From Hydractinia symbiolongicarpus (taxonomy: Eukaryota; Cnidaria; Hydrozoa; Anthoathecata; Hydractiniidae), in the NCBI RefSeq assembly GCF_029227915.1, contig NC_079881.1:13431501-13495500 (forward strand): a stretch of 64,000 bases of DNA. The letters run 5' to 3'. The notes under the pieces are model-generated. The model made no database searches, was not told the origin of the DNA, and worked only from the letters and a program-made list of their open reading frames with translations. This document shows, piece after piece, positions 10,332-21,470 of this stretch (the stretch's first letter is position 1; each line of letters begins with the position of its first letter). The position numbers were made by a program, and so were the translations under genes.

Positions 10332-10779
10332 GCATGGCGTTCAAGAAAACGACTTAATACATCGTAGACCATTGAGATTAAAAGGAACAGCGGAATGGAA
10401 CTTGTCGGAGTTCGTAAAATCACGTGATTTACGTGTAGACTCTAAATTAGGCGTAAAAAGCCATATTACAGGCTTTAAAGACATGTGCACGTAGTTAGGA
10501 ACGTTCTCAGAGCCTGGCGCTCAAGAAAACGACTTAATACATCGCAGACCATTGAGATTAAAAGGAACAGCCGAATGGAACTTGGCAGAGTTAGTGGAAT
10601 CACGTGATTTACTTGTAGACTCCAGATTAGGCCGTAAAAAGCCATATTACAGGCTTTAAAGGACTGTGCACGTAGTTAGCAGCGTTCATAGAGCCTGGCG
10701 TACAGGAAAACGACTTAGTATATCGTAGTCCATTGAGATTGAAAGGAATAGACCGATGGCAACTTCTCTGGGTTCGTGG
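10332..10779 (+). repeat. 20-monomer HOR, copy 3 (truncated at about 450 bp)
   Basis: It continues the 3625-bp periodicity: bases near 10332-10779 match 6707-7154. It stops inside a class-B monomer, where ggttcgtggaatcacg near 10771 switches to a class-C-like end and then to a class-I-like junction (ggccgtattacacgg near 10821). That monomer is a three-class hybrid and marks the end of the 20-mer block. Confidence 0.72.
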
Positions 10780-13203
10780 AATCACGTGATTTACGTGTAG
10801 ACTCCATATTATGCCGTAAAAGGCCGTATTACACGGTTTAAAGGTCTGGCCACGTAATTAGGAACGTTCTCAGAGCCTGGCGCTCAAGAAAACGGCTTAT
10901 TATATCGTAGTCCATTGAGATTAAAAAGAACAGACTGATTCCCACTTGTCTGGGCTCGTGGAATCACATGATTTACGTGTAGACTCCAAATTAGGCCGTA
11001 AAAGGCCAAATTACAGGCTTTAAAGACATGTGCACGTGGTTAGGAACGTTCTCAGAGCCTGGCGCTCAAGAAAACGACTTAATACATCGTAGGCCATTGA
11101 GATTAAAAGGAACAGCCGAATGGAACTTGTCAGAGTTAGTTGAATCACTTTATTTACGCTTAGACTCCATGTTAGGCCGTAAAAGGCCATATTGCAGGCT
11201 TTAAAGGCCTGTGGAAGAAGTTAGCAGCGTTCTTGCAGACTGACGCTCAAGAAAACGAATTAACACATCGTAGTTCATTAAAATTGAAAGGAATAGGCCG
11301 ATGACCTCCTGTCTGTGCTCGTGGAACTCCCTGACTTAAGTGTAGTCTCCCTATTAGGCCACAAGAGGCCGTATTACACGGTTTAAAGGTCTGTCCACGT
11401 AATTAGGAACGTTCTCACAGCCTGGCGCTCAAGAAAACGGCTTATTATATCGTAGTCCATTGAGATTAAAAAGAACAGACTGATTCTCACTTGCCTGGGC
11501 TCGTGGAATCACGTGATTTACGTGTAGACTCCAAATTAGGCCGTAAAAGACCAAATTACAGGCTTTAAAGACATGTGCACGTAGTTAGGGACGTTCTCAG
11601 AGCCTGGCGCTCAAGAAAACGACTTAGTACATCGTAGACCATTGAGATAAAAAGGAACAGCCGAATGGAACTTGTCAGAGTTAGTTGAATCACTTTATTT
11701 ACGTTTAGACTCCATGTTAGGCCGTAAAAGGCCATATTGCAGGCTTTAAAGGCCTGTGGAAGAAGTTAGCAGCGTTCTTGCAGACTGACGCTCAAGAAAA
11801 CGAATTAACACATCGTAGTTCATTAAAATTGAAAGGAATAGGCCGATGACCTCCTGTCTGTGCTTGTGGAACTCCCTGACTTAAGTGTAGTCTCCTTATT
11901 AGGCCACAAGAGGCCGTATTACACGGTTTAAGGGTCTGTCCACGTAATTAGGAACGTTCTCAGAGTCTGGCGCTCAAGAAAACGACTTAATACATCGTAG
12001 ACCATTGAGATTAAAAGGAACAGCCGAATGGATCTTGTCAGAGTTAGTGGAATCACGTGATTTACGTGTAGACTCCATATTAGGCCGTAAAAGGACCTAT
12101 AATGCATTTCAAAGGACTGTGTACGTAGTTAGCAGCGTTCATAGAGCCTGGCGTTCAAGAAAACGACTTAATACATCGTAGACCATTGAGATTAAAAGGA
12201 ACAGCCGAATGGAACTTGTCGGAGTTCGTAGAAGCGCGTGATTTACGTGTAGACTCCATATTATGCCGTAAAAGGCCATATTACAGGCTTTAAAGGACTG
12301 TGCACGTAGTTAGCAGCGTTCTCAGAGCCTGGCGCTCAAGTAAACGGCTTATTATATCGTAGTCCATTGAGATTAAAAAGAACAGACTGATTCTCACTTG
12401 TCTGGGCTCGTGGAATCACGTGATTTACGTGTAGACTCCAAATTAGGCCGTAAAAGACCAAATTACAGGCTTTAAAGACATGTGCACGTAGTTAGGGACG
12501 TTCTCAGAGCCTGGCGCTCAAGAAAACGACTTAGTACATCGTAGACCATTGAGATAAAAAGGAACAGCCGAATGGAACTTGTCAGAGTTAGTTGAATCAC
12601 TTTATTTACGTTTAGACTCCATGTTAGGCCGTAAAAGGCCTTATTGCAGGCTTTAAAGGCCTGTGGAAGAAGTTAGCAGCGTTCTTGCAGACTGACGCTC
12701 AAGAAAACGAATTAACACATCGTAGTTCATTAAAATTGAAAGGAATAGGCCGATGACCTCCTGTCTGTGCTTGTGGAACTCCCTGACTTAAGTGTAGTCT
12801 CCTTATTAGGTCACAAGAGGCCGTATTACACGGTTTAAGGGTCTGTCCACGTAATTAGGAACGTTCTCAGAGTCTGGCGCTCAAGAAAACGACTTAATAC
12901 ATCGTAGACCATTGAGATTAAAAGGAACAGCCGAATGGAACTTGTCAGAGTTAGTGGAATCACGTGATTTACGTGTAGACTCCATGTTAGGCCGTAAAAG
13001 GCCATATTGCAGGCTTTAAAGGCCTGTGGAAGAAGTTAGCAGCGTTCTTGCAGACTGACGCTCAAGAAAACGAATTAACACATCGTAGTTCATTAAAATT
13101 GAAAGGAATAGGCCGATGACCTCCTGTCTGTGCTTGTGGAACTCCCTGACTTAAGTGTAGTCTCCTTATTAGGCCACAAGAGGCCGTATTACACGGTTTA
13201 AGG
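10780..13203 (+). repeat. Irregular recombinant block
   Basis: Class-I monomers lie at 11323, 11868, 12775 and 13138, spaced 545, 907 and 363 bp (3, 5 and 2 monomers), so no single HOR runs through. Monomers with a class-E left half and class-H right half (gagttagttgaatcacttt) occur near 11130, 11680 and 12585. A J monomer with a class-B end lies near 11934-12110. A partial 907-bp repeat links 11934 and 12841. No sequence other than satellite is seen. Confidence 0.75.
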
Positions 13204-14109
13204 GTCTGTCCACGTAATTAGGAACGTTCTCAGAGTCTGGCGCTCAAGAAAACGACTTAATACATCGTAGACCATTGAGATTAAAAGGAACAGCCGAATA
13301 GATCTTGTCAGAGTTAGTGGAATCACGTGATTTACGTGTAGACTCCATATTAGGCCGTAAAAAGCCATATTACAGGCTTTAAAGGACTGTGCACGTAGTT
13401 AGCAGCGTTCATAGAGCCTGGCGCTCAAGAAAACGACTTAATACATCGTAGACCATTGAGATTAAAAGGAACAGCCGAATGGAACTTGTCAGAGTTAGTG
13501 GAATCACGTGATTTACGTGTAGACTCCATATTAGGCCGTAAAAAGCCATATTACAGGCTTTAAAGGACTGTGCACGTAGTTAGCAGCGTTCATAGAGCCT
13601 GGCGCTCAAGAAAACGACTTAATACATCGTAGACCATTGAGATTAAAAGGAACAGCCGAATGGATCTTGTCAGAGTTAGTGGAATCACGTGATTTACGTG
13701 TAGACTCCATATTAGGCCGTAAAAAGCCATATTACAGGCTCTAAAGGACTGTGCACGTAGTTAGCAGCGTTCATAGAGCCGGGCGCTCAAGAAAACGACT
13801 TAATACATCGTAGACCATTGAGATTAAAAGGAACAGCCGAATGGAACTTGTCAGAGTTAGTGGAATCACGTGATTTACGTGTAGACTCCATGTTAGGCCG
13901 TAAAAGGCCATATTGCAGGCTTTAAAGGCCTGTGGAAGAAGTTAGCAGCGTTCTTGCAGACTGACGCTCAAGAAAACGAATTAACACATCGTAGTTCATT
14001 AAAATTGAAAGGAATAGGCCGATGACCTCCTGTCTGTGCTTGTGGAACTCCCTGACTTAAGTGTAGTCTCCTTATTAGGCCACAAGAGGCCGTATTACAC
14101 GGTTTAAGG
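13204..14109 (+). repeat. 5-monomer HOR, copy 1 (906 bp)
   Basis: Order J-A-A-A-I, starting gtctgtccacgtaattagg. The class-I monomer carries gcagactgacgctc and gtgcttgtgg, marks shared by all three copies or the first two. Substitutions private to this copy include cgaatagatc near 13296, caggctctaaagg near 13736 and gagccgggcg near 13777. Confidence 0.85.
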
Positions 14110-15016
14110 GTCTGTCCACGTAATTAGGAACGTTCTCAGAGTCTGGCGCTCAAGAAAACGACTTAATACATCGTAGACCATTGAGATTAAAAGGAACAGC
14201 CGAATGGATCTTGTCAGAGTTAGTGGAATCACGTGATTTACGTGTAGACTCCATATTAGGCCGTAAAAAGCCATATTACAGGCTTTAAAGGACTGTGCAC
14301 GTAGTTAGCAGCGTTCATAGAGCCTGGCGCTCAAGAAAACGACTTAATACATCGTAGACCATTGAGATTAAAAGGAACAGCCGAATGGAACTTGTCAGAG
14401 TTAGTGGAATCACGTGATTTACGTGTAGACTCCATATTAGGCCGTAAAAAGCCATATTACATGGCTTCAAAGGACTGTGCACGTAGTTAGCAGCGTTCAT
14501 AGAGCCTGGCGCTCAAGAAAACGACTTAATACATCGTAGACCATTGAGATTAAAAGGAACAGCCGAATGGATCTTGTCAGAGTTAGTGGAATCACGTGAT
14601 TTACGTGTAGACTCCATATTAGGCCGTAAAAAGTCATATTACAGGCTTTAAAGGACTGTGCACGTAGTTAGCAGCGTTCATAGAGCCTGGCGCTCAAGAA
14701 AACGACTTAATACATCGTAGACCATTGAGATTAAAAGGAACAGCCGAATGGAACTTGTCAGAGTTAGTGGAATCACGTGATTTACGTGTAGACTCCATGT
14801 TAGGCCGTAAAAGGCCATATTGCAGGCTTTAAAGGCCTGTGGAAGAAGTTAGCAGCGTTCTTGCAGACTGACGCTCAAGAAAACGAATTAACACATCGTA
14901 GTTCATTAAAATTGAAAGGAATAGGCCGATGACCTCCTGTCTGTGCTTGTGGAACTCCCTGACTTAAGTGTAGTCTCCTTATTAGGCCACAAGAGGCCGT
15001 ATTACACGGTTTAAGG
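14110..15016 (+). repeat. 5-monomer HOR, copy 2 (907 bp)
   Basis: Tandem copy of the preceding unit. It has one inserted base in the junction acatggcttcaaagg near 14460, which alone makes it 907 bp. The aagtcatattacagg variant near 14631 is shared with copy 3 (15538) and not with copy 1. Confidence 0.85.
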
Positions 15017-15922
15017 GTCTGTCCACGTAATTAGGAACGTTCTCAGAGTCTGGCGCTCAAGAAAACGACTTAATACATCGTAGACCATTGAGATTAAAAG
15101 GAACAGCCGAATGGATCTTGTCAGAGTTAGTGGAATCACGTGATTTACGTGTAGACTCCATATTAGGCCGTAAAAAGCCATATTACAGGCTTTAAAGGAC
15201 TGTGCACGTAGTTAGCAGCGTTCATAGAGCCTGGCGCTCAAGAAAACGACTTAATACATCGTAGACCATTGAGATTAAAAGGAACAGCCGAATGGAACTT
15301 GTCAGAGTTAGTGGAATCACGTGATTTACGTGTAGACTCCATATTAGGCCGTAAAAAGCCATATTACAGGCTTTAAAGGACTGTGCACGTAGTTAGCAGC
15401 GTTCATAGAGCCTGGCGCTCAAGAAAACGACTTAATACATCGTAGACCATTGAGATTAAAAGGAACAGCTGAATGGATCTTGTCAGAGTTAGTGGAATCA
15501 CGTGATTTACGTGTAGACTCCATATTAGGCCGTAAAAAGTCATATTACAGGCTTTAAAGGACTGTGCACGTAGTTAGCAGCGTTCATAGAGCCTGGCGCT
15601 CAAGAAAACGACTTAATACATCGTAGACCATTGAGATTAAAAGGAACAGCCGAATGGAACTTGTCAGAGTTAGTGGAATCACGTGATTTACGTGTAGACT
15701 CCATGTTAGGCCGTAAAAGGCCATATTGCAGGCTTTAAAGGCCTGTGGAAGAAGTTAGCAGCGTTCTTGCAGACTGACGCTCAAGAAAACGAATTAACAC
15801 ATCGTAGTTCATTAAAATTGAAAGGAATAGGCCGATGACCTCCTGTCTGTGCTCGTGGAACTCCCTGACTTAAATGTAGTCTCCTTATTAGGCCACAACA
15901 GGCCGTATTACACGGTTTAAAG
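15017..15922 (+). repeat. 5-monomer HOR, copy 3 (906 bp)
   Basis: Third tandem copy. Its class-I monomer ends differently (gtgctcgtgg, ttaaatgtag, ggccacaacagg), resembling the class-I monomers at 6482 and 10106, so its right end has been joined to another class-I lineage. The private substitution cagctgaatgg lies near 15468. Confidence 0.82.
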
Positions 15923-17614
15923 GTCTGTCCACGTAATTAGGAACGTTCTCAGAGCCTGGCGTTCAAGAAAACGACTTAATACATCGTAGACCATTGAGAT
16001 TAAAAGGAACAGCCGAATGGAACTTGTCGGAGTTCGTAAAATCACGTGATTTACGTGTAGACTCCAAATTAGGCCGTTAAAGGCCAAATTACAGGCTTTA
16101 AAGACATGTGCACGTAGTTAGGGACGTTCTCAGAGCCTGGCGCTCAAGAAAACGACTTAATACATCGTAGACCATTGAGATTAAAAGAAACAGCCGAATG
16201 GAACTTGTCAGAGTTTGTTGAATCACTTTATTTACGTTTAGACTCCATATTAGGCCGTAAAAAGCCATATTACAGGCTTTAAAGGACTGTGCACGTAGTT
16301 AGCAGCGTTCTTAGAGTCTGGCATTCAGGAACACGACTGAACACATCGTAGCCCATTGAGATTAAAAGGAACAGCCAAATGGATCTTGTCAGAGTTAGTG
16401 GAATCACGTGATTTACGTGTAGACTCCATATTAGGCCATATAAAACGCCATATTACAGGCTTTAAAGGACTGTGCACGTAGTTAGCAGCGTTCATAGAGC
16501 CTGGCGCATAGGAAAACGACTTAGTGTATCGTAGTCCATTGAGATTGAAAAGAATAGACCGATGGCAACTTCTCTGGGCTCGTGGAATCACGTGACTTAC
16601 ATGCAGTCTCTTTATTAGGCCGTAAAAGGACTTATTATGCGTTTCAAAGGTTTGTGTACGTAGTTAGCAGCGTTCATAGAGCCTGGCGTTCAAGAAAACG
16701 ACTTAATACATCGTAGACCATTGAGATTAAAATGAACAGCCGAATGGAACTTGTCGGAGTTCGTAGAATCACGTGATTTACGTGTAGACTCCAAATTAGG
16801 CCGTAAAAGGCCAAATTACAGGCTTTAAAGTCATGTGCACGTAGTTAGGAACGTTCTCAGAGCCTGGCGCTCAAGAAAACGACTTAATACATCGTAGGCC
16901 ATTGAGATTAAAAGGAACAGCCGAATGGAACTTGTCAGAGTTAGTGGAATCACGTGATTTACATGCAGTCTCTTTATTAGGCCGTAAAAGGACTTATTAT
17001 GCGTTTCAAAGGACAGTGCACGTAGTTAGCAGCGTTCTTAGAGTCTGGCATTCAGGAACACGACTGAACACATCGTAGTCCATTGAGATTAAAAGGAACA
17101 GCCAAATGGATCTTGTCAGAGTTAGTGGAATCACGTGATTTACGTGTAGACTCCATATTAGGCCATATAAAACGCCATATTACAGGCTTTAAAGGACTGT
17201 GCACGTAGTTAGCAGCGTTCATAGAGCCTGGCGCATAGGAAAACGACTTAAGACATCGCAGTCCATTGAGATTGAAATGAATAGACCGATGGCAACTTCT
17301 CTGGGCTCGTGGAATCACGTGACTTACATGCAGTCTCTTTATTAGGCCGTAAAAGGACCTATTATGCGTTTCAAAGGACTGTGTACGTAGTTAGCAGCGT
17401 TCATAGAGCCTGGCGTTCAAGAAAACGACTTAACACATCGTAGACCATTGAGATTAAAAGGAACAGCCGAATGGAACTTGTCGGAGTTCGTAGAATCACG
17501 TGATTTACGTGTAGACTCCATATTAAGCCGTAAAAGGCCATATTACAGGGTTTAAAGGCCTGTGCACGCAGTTAGCAGCATTTTTAGAGCCTGGCGCTCA
17601 AGAAGACGACTTAA
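15923..17614 (+). repeat. Mixed block with class-L monomers
   Basis: The block contains two class-L monomers 727 bp apart (4 monomers; 16325 and 17052 in the same position). Each is followed by a class-B-like monomer carrying gcataggaaaacgactta. The first continues into C, D/E and E monomers and the second into C and a divergent monomer (cagcatttttagagcc near 17574). Bases 15923-17000 also resemble 18100-19180 at an offset of about 2181 bp (12 monomers). Confidence 0.72.
16273..16455 (+). repeat. Reference monomer, class L (183 bp)
   Basis: Class L reads gttcttagagtctggcattc, aggaacacgactgaacac and aacagccaaatggatcttg, and ends ggccatataaaacgcc, which adds two bases. Further copies start near 17000, 18454, 20089, 26094, 38533 and 40527. 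Hybrids with a class-L left half and a class-H right half lie near 44520-44697 and 46484-46661. Confidence 0.8.
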
Positions 17615-19249
17615 TACATCGTAGTCCATTGAGATTGACAGGAATAGACTGATGGGAACTTGTCTGTGCTCGTGGAATCACCTTATTTACGCTTAGACTC
17701 CATGTTAGGCCGTAAAAGGCCATATTACAGGCTTTAAAGACATGTGCACGTAGTTAGGAACGTTCTCAGAGGCTGGCGCTCAAGAAAACGACTTAATACA
17801 TCGTAGACCATTGAGATTAAAAGGAACAGCCGAATGGAACTTGTCTGTGCTCGTGGAATCACTTTATTTACGTTTAGACTCCATGTTAGGCCGTAAAAGG
17901 CCATATTACAGGCTTTAAAGGCCTGTGGAAGAAGTTAGCAGCGTTCTTGCAGCCTGACGCTCAAGAAAACGAATTAATACATCGTAGTTCATTGAAGTTG
18001 AAAGGAATAGGCCGATGAACTCCTGTTTGTGCTCGTGGAACTCCCTGACTTAAGTGTAGTCTCCTTAATAGGCCATAAGAGGCCGTATTACACGGTTTAA
18101 AGGTCTGTCCACGTAATTAGGAACGTTCTCAGAGCCTGGTGCTCAAGAAAACGGCTTATTATATCGTAGTCCATTGAGATTAAAAAGAACAGACTGATTC
18201 CCACTTGTCTGGGCTCGTGGAATCACGTGATTTACGTGTAGACTCCAAATTAGGCCGTAAAAGGCCAAATTACAGGCTTTAAAGACATGTGCACGTAGTT
18301 AGGGACGTTCTCAGAGCCTGGCGCTCAAGAAAACGACTTAATACATCGTAGACCATTGAGATTAAAAGAAACAGCCGAATGGAACTTGTCAGAGTTAGTT
18401 GAATCACTTTATTTACGTTTAGACTCCATATTAGGCCGTAAAAAGCCATATTACAGGCTTTAAAGGACAGTGCACGTAGTTAGCAGCGTTCTTAGAGTCT
18501 GGCATTCAGGAACACGACTGAACACATCGTAGTCCATTGAGATTAAAAGGAACAGCCAAATGGATCTTGTCAGAGTTAGTGGAATCACGTGATTTACGTG
18601 TAGACTCCATATTAGGCCATATAAAACGCCATATTACAGGCTTTAAAGGACTGTGCACGTAGTTAGCAGCGTTCATAGAGCCTGGCGCATAGGAAAACGA
18701 CTTAGTGTATCGTAGTCCATTGAGATTGAAAAGAATAGACCGATGGCAACTTCTCTGGGCTCGTGGAATCACGTGACTTACATGCAGTCTCTTTATTAGG
18801 CCGTAAAAGGACTTATTATGCGTTTCAAAGGTTTGTGTACGTAGTTAGCAGCGTTCATAGAGCCTGGCGTTCAAGAAAACGACTTAATACATCGTAGACC
18901 ATTGAGATTAAAATGAACAGCCGAATGGAACTTGTCGGAGTTCGTAGAATCACGTGATTTACGTGTAGACTCCAAATTAGGCCGTAAAAGGTCAAATTAC
19001 AGGCTTTAAAGTCATGTGCACGTAGTTAGGAACGTTCTCACGGCCTGGCGCTCAAGAAAACGACTTAATACATCGTAGGCCATTGAGATTAAAAGGAACA
19101 GCCGAATGGAACTTGTCAGAGTTAGTGGAATCACGTGATTTACATGCAGTCTCTTTATTAGGCCGTAAAAGGACTTATTATGCGTTTCAAAGGACTGTGT
19201 ACGTAGTTACCAGCGTTCATAGAGCGTGGCGTTCAAGAAAACGACTTAA
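17615..19249 (+). repeat. 9-monomer HOR, copy 1 (1635 bp)
   Basis: It begins near gattgacaggaatagactg and contains E/H-type monomers, class I (18037), J, class L (about 18454), B, C and E. All landmarks recur 1635 bp to the right (class I 18037 and 19672). The two copies differ at scattered bases only, such as gatgaactcctg at 18014 against gatgacctcctg at 19649. Confidence 0.82.
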
Positions 19250-20884
19250 TACATCGTAGTCCATTGAGATTGACAGGAATAGACTGATGGGAACTTGTCT
19301 GTGCTCGTGGAATCACCTTATTTACGCTTAGACTCCATGTTAGGCCGTAAAAGGCCATATTACAGGCTTTAAAGACATGTGCACGTAGTTAGGAACGTTC
19401 TCAGAGGCTGGCGCTCAAGAAAACGACTTAATACATCGTAGACCATTGAGATTAAAAGGAACAGCCGAATGGAACTTGTCTGTGCTCGTGGAATCACTTT
19501 ATTTACGTTTAGACTCCATGTTAGGCCGTAAAAGGCCATATTACAGGCTTTAAAGGCCTGTGGAAGAAGTTAGCAGCGTTCTTGCAGCCTGACGCTCAAG
19601 AAAACGAATTAATACATCGTAGTTCATTGAAGTTGAAAGGAATAGGCCGATGACCTCCTGTTTGTGCTCGTGGAACTCCCTGACTTAAGTGTAGTCTCCT
19701 TAATAGGCCATAAGAGGCCGTGTTACACGGTTTAAAGGTCTGTCCACGTAATTAGGAACGTTCTCAGAGCCTGGTGCTCAAGAAAACGGCTTATTATATC
19801 GTAGTCCATTGAGATTAAAAAGAACAGACTGATTCCCACTTGTCTGGGCTCGTGGAATCACGTGATTTACGTGTAGACTCCAAATTAGGCCGTAAAAGGC
19901 CAAATTACAGGCTTTAAAGACATGTGCACGTAGTTAGGGACGTTTTCAGAGCCTGGCGCTCAAGAAAACGACTTAATACATCGTAGACCATTGAGATTAA
20001 AAGAAACAGCCGAATGGAACTTGTCAGAATTAGTTGAATCACTTTATTTACGTTTAGACTCCATATTAGGCCGTAAAAAGCCATATTACAGGCTTTAAAG
20101 GACAGTGCACGTAGTTAGCAGCGTTCTTAGAGTCTGGCATTCAGGAACACGACTGAACACATCGTAGTCCATTGAGATTAAAAGGAACAGCCAAATGGAT
20201 CTTGTCAGAGTTAGTGGAATCACGTGATTTACGTGTAGACTCCATATTAGGCCATATAAAACGCCATATTACAGGCTTTAAAGGACTGTGCACGTAGTTA
20301 GCAGCGTTCATAGAGCCTGGCGCATAGGAAAACGACTTAGTGTATCGTAGTCCATTGAGATTGAAAAGAATAGACCGATGGCAACTTCTCTGGGCTCGTG
20401 GAATCACGTGACTTACATGCAGTCTCTTTATTAGGCCGTAAAAGGACTTATTATGCGTTTCAAAGGTTTGTGTACGTAGTTAGCAGCGTTCATAGAGCCT
20501 GGCGTTCAAGAAAACGACTTAATACATCGTAGACCATTGAGATTAAAATGAACAGCCGAATGGAACTTGTCGGAGTTCGTAGAATCACGTGATTTACGTG
20601 TAGACTCCAAATTAGGCCGTAAAAGGTCAAATTACAGGCTTTAAAGTCATGTGCACGTAGTTAGGAACGTTCTCAGAGCCTGGCGCTCAAGAAAACGACT
20701 TAATACATCGTAGGCCATTGAGATTAAAAGGAACAGCCGAATGGAACTTGTCAGAGTTAGTGGAATCACGTGATTTACATGCAGTCTCTTTATTAGGCCG
20801 TAAAAGGACTTATTATGCGTTTCAAAGGACTGTGTACGTAGTTACCAGCGTTCATAGAGCGTGGCGTTCAAGAAAACGACTTAA
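19250..20884 (+). repeat. 9-monomer HOR, copy 2 (1635 bp)
   Basis: Tandem copy of 17615-19249. Its left end is a hybrid: a class-F left half (accagcgttcatagagcg) joined near 19255 to the gattgacagg right half. This is the crossover scar expected of an unequal exchange. Its right half, from about 19800, is also duplicated at 25805. Confidence 0.82.
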
Positions 20885-21358
20885 TACATCGTAGACCATT
20901 GAGATTAAAAGGAACAGCCGAATGGAACTTGTCGGAGTTCGTAGAATCACGTGATTTACGTGTAGACTCCATATTAGGCGTAAATGGCCATGTTACAGGC
21001 TTTAAAGACATGTGCACGTAGTTAGCAGCGTTCCCAGAGCCTGGCGTACAAGAAAACGACTTAATACATCGTAGACCATTGAGATTAAAAGGAAGAGCCG
21101 AATGGAACTTGTCGGAGTTAGTGGAATCACGTGATTTACGTGTAGACTCCATATTAGGCCTTAAAAAGCCATATTACAGGCTTTAAAGGCCTGTGGGGGA
21201 AGTTAGCAGCGTTCTTGCAGCCTGACGCTCAAGAAAACGAATTAATACATCGTAGTTCATTGAAGTTGAAAGGAATAGGCCGATGACCTCCTGTCTGTGC
21301 TCGTGGAACTCCCTGACTTAAGTGTAGTCTCCTTATTAGGCCATAAGAGGCCGTATTA

Positions 21359-21470
21359 CACGGTTTAAAGGTCTGTCCACTATCGAATAGACAGATGGCA
21401 ACTTCTCTGTCATTGTGGAAACACGTGGTTCACGTGTGGTCTCCAAATTAGGCTGTAAAAAGACCTATTA
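21359..21470 (+). repeat. Truncated monomer (112 bp, 69-bp deletion), copy 1
   Basis: After cacggtttaaaggtctgtccac the sequence jumps to tatcgaatagacagatgg, skipping most of the left half of a J monomer, so two breakpoints are implied. The right half carries an inverted repeat of CACGTG and a ggctgtaaaaagacc end. It always follows class I. Confidence 0.85.
21421..21437. other. Perfect inverted repeat ACACGTG-gtt-CACGTGT
   Basis: Within the truncated monomer the CACGTG box is duplicated as two inverted 7-bp arms with a 3-bp spacer, acacgtggttcacgtgt. It recurs at 24227-24243, 27758-27774 and 61180-61196, but not in the fifth truncated monomer at 63046, whose right half is ordinary. It is the densest CACGTG arrangement seen here. 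Confidence 0.8.
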
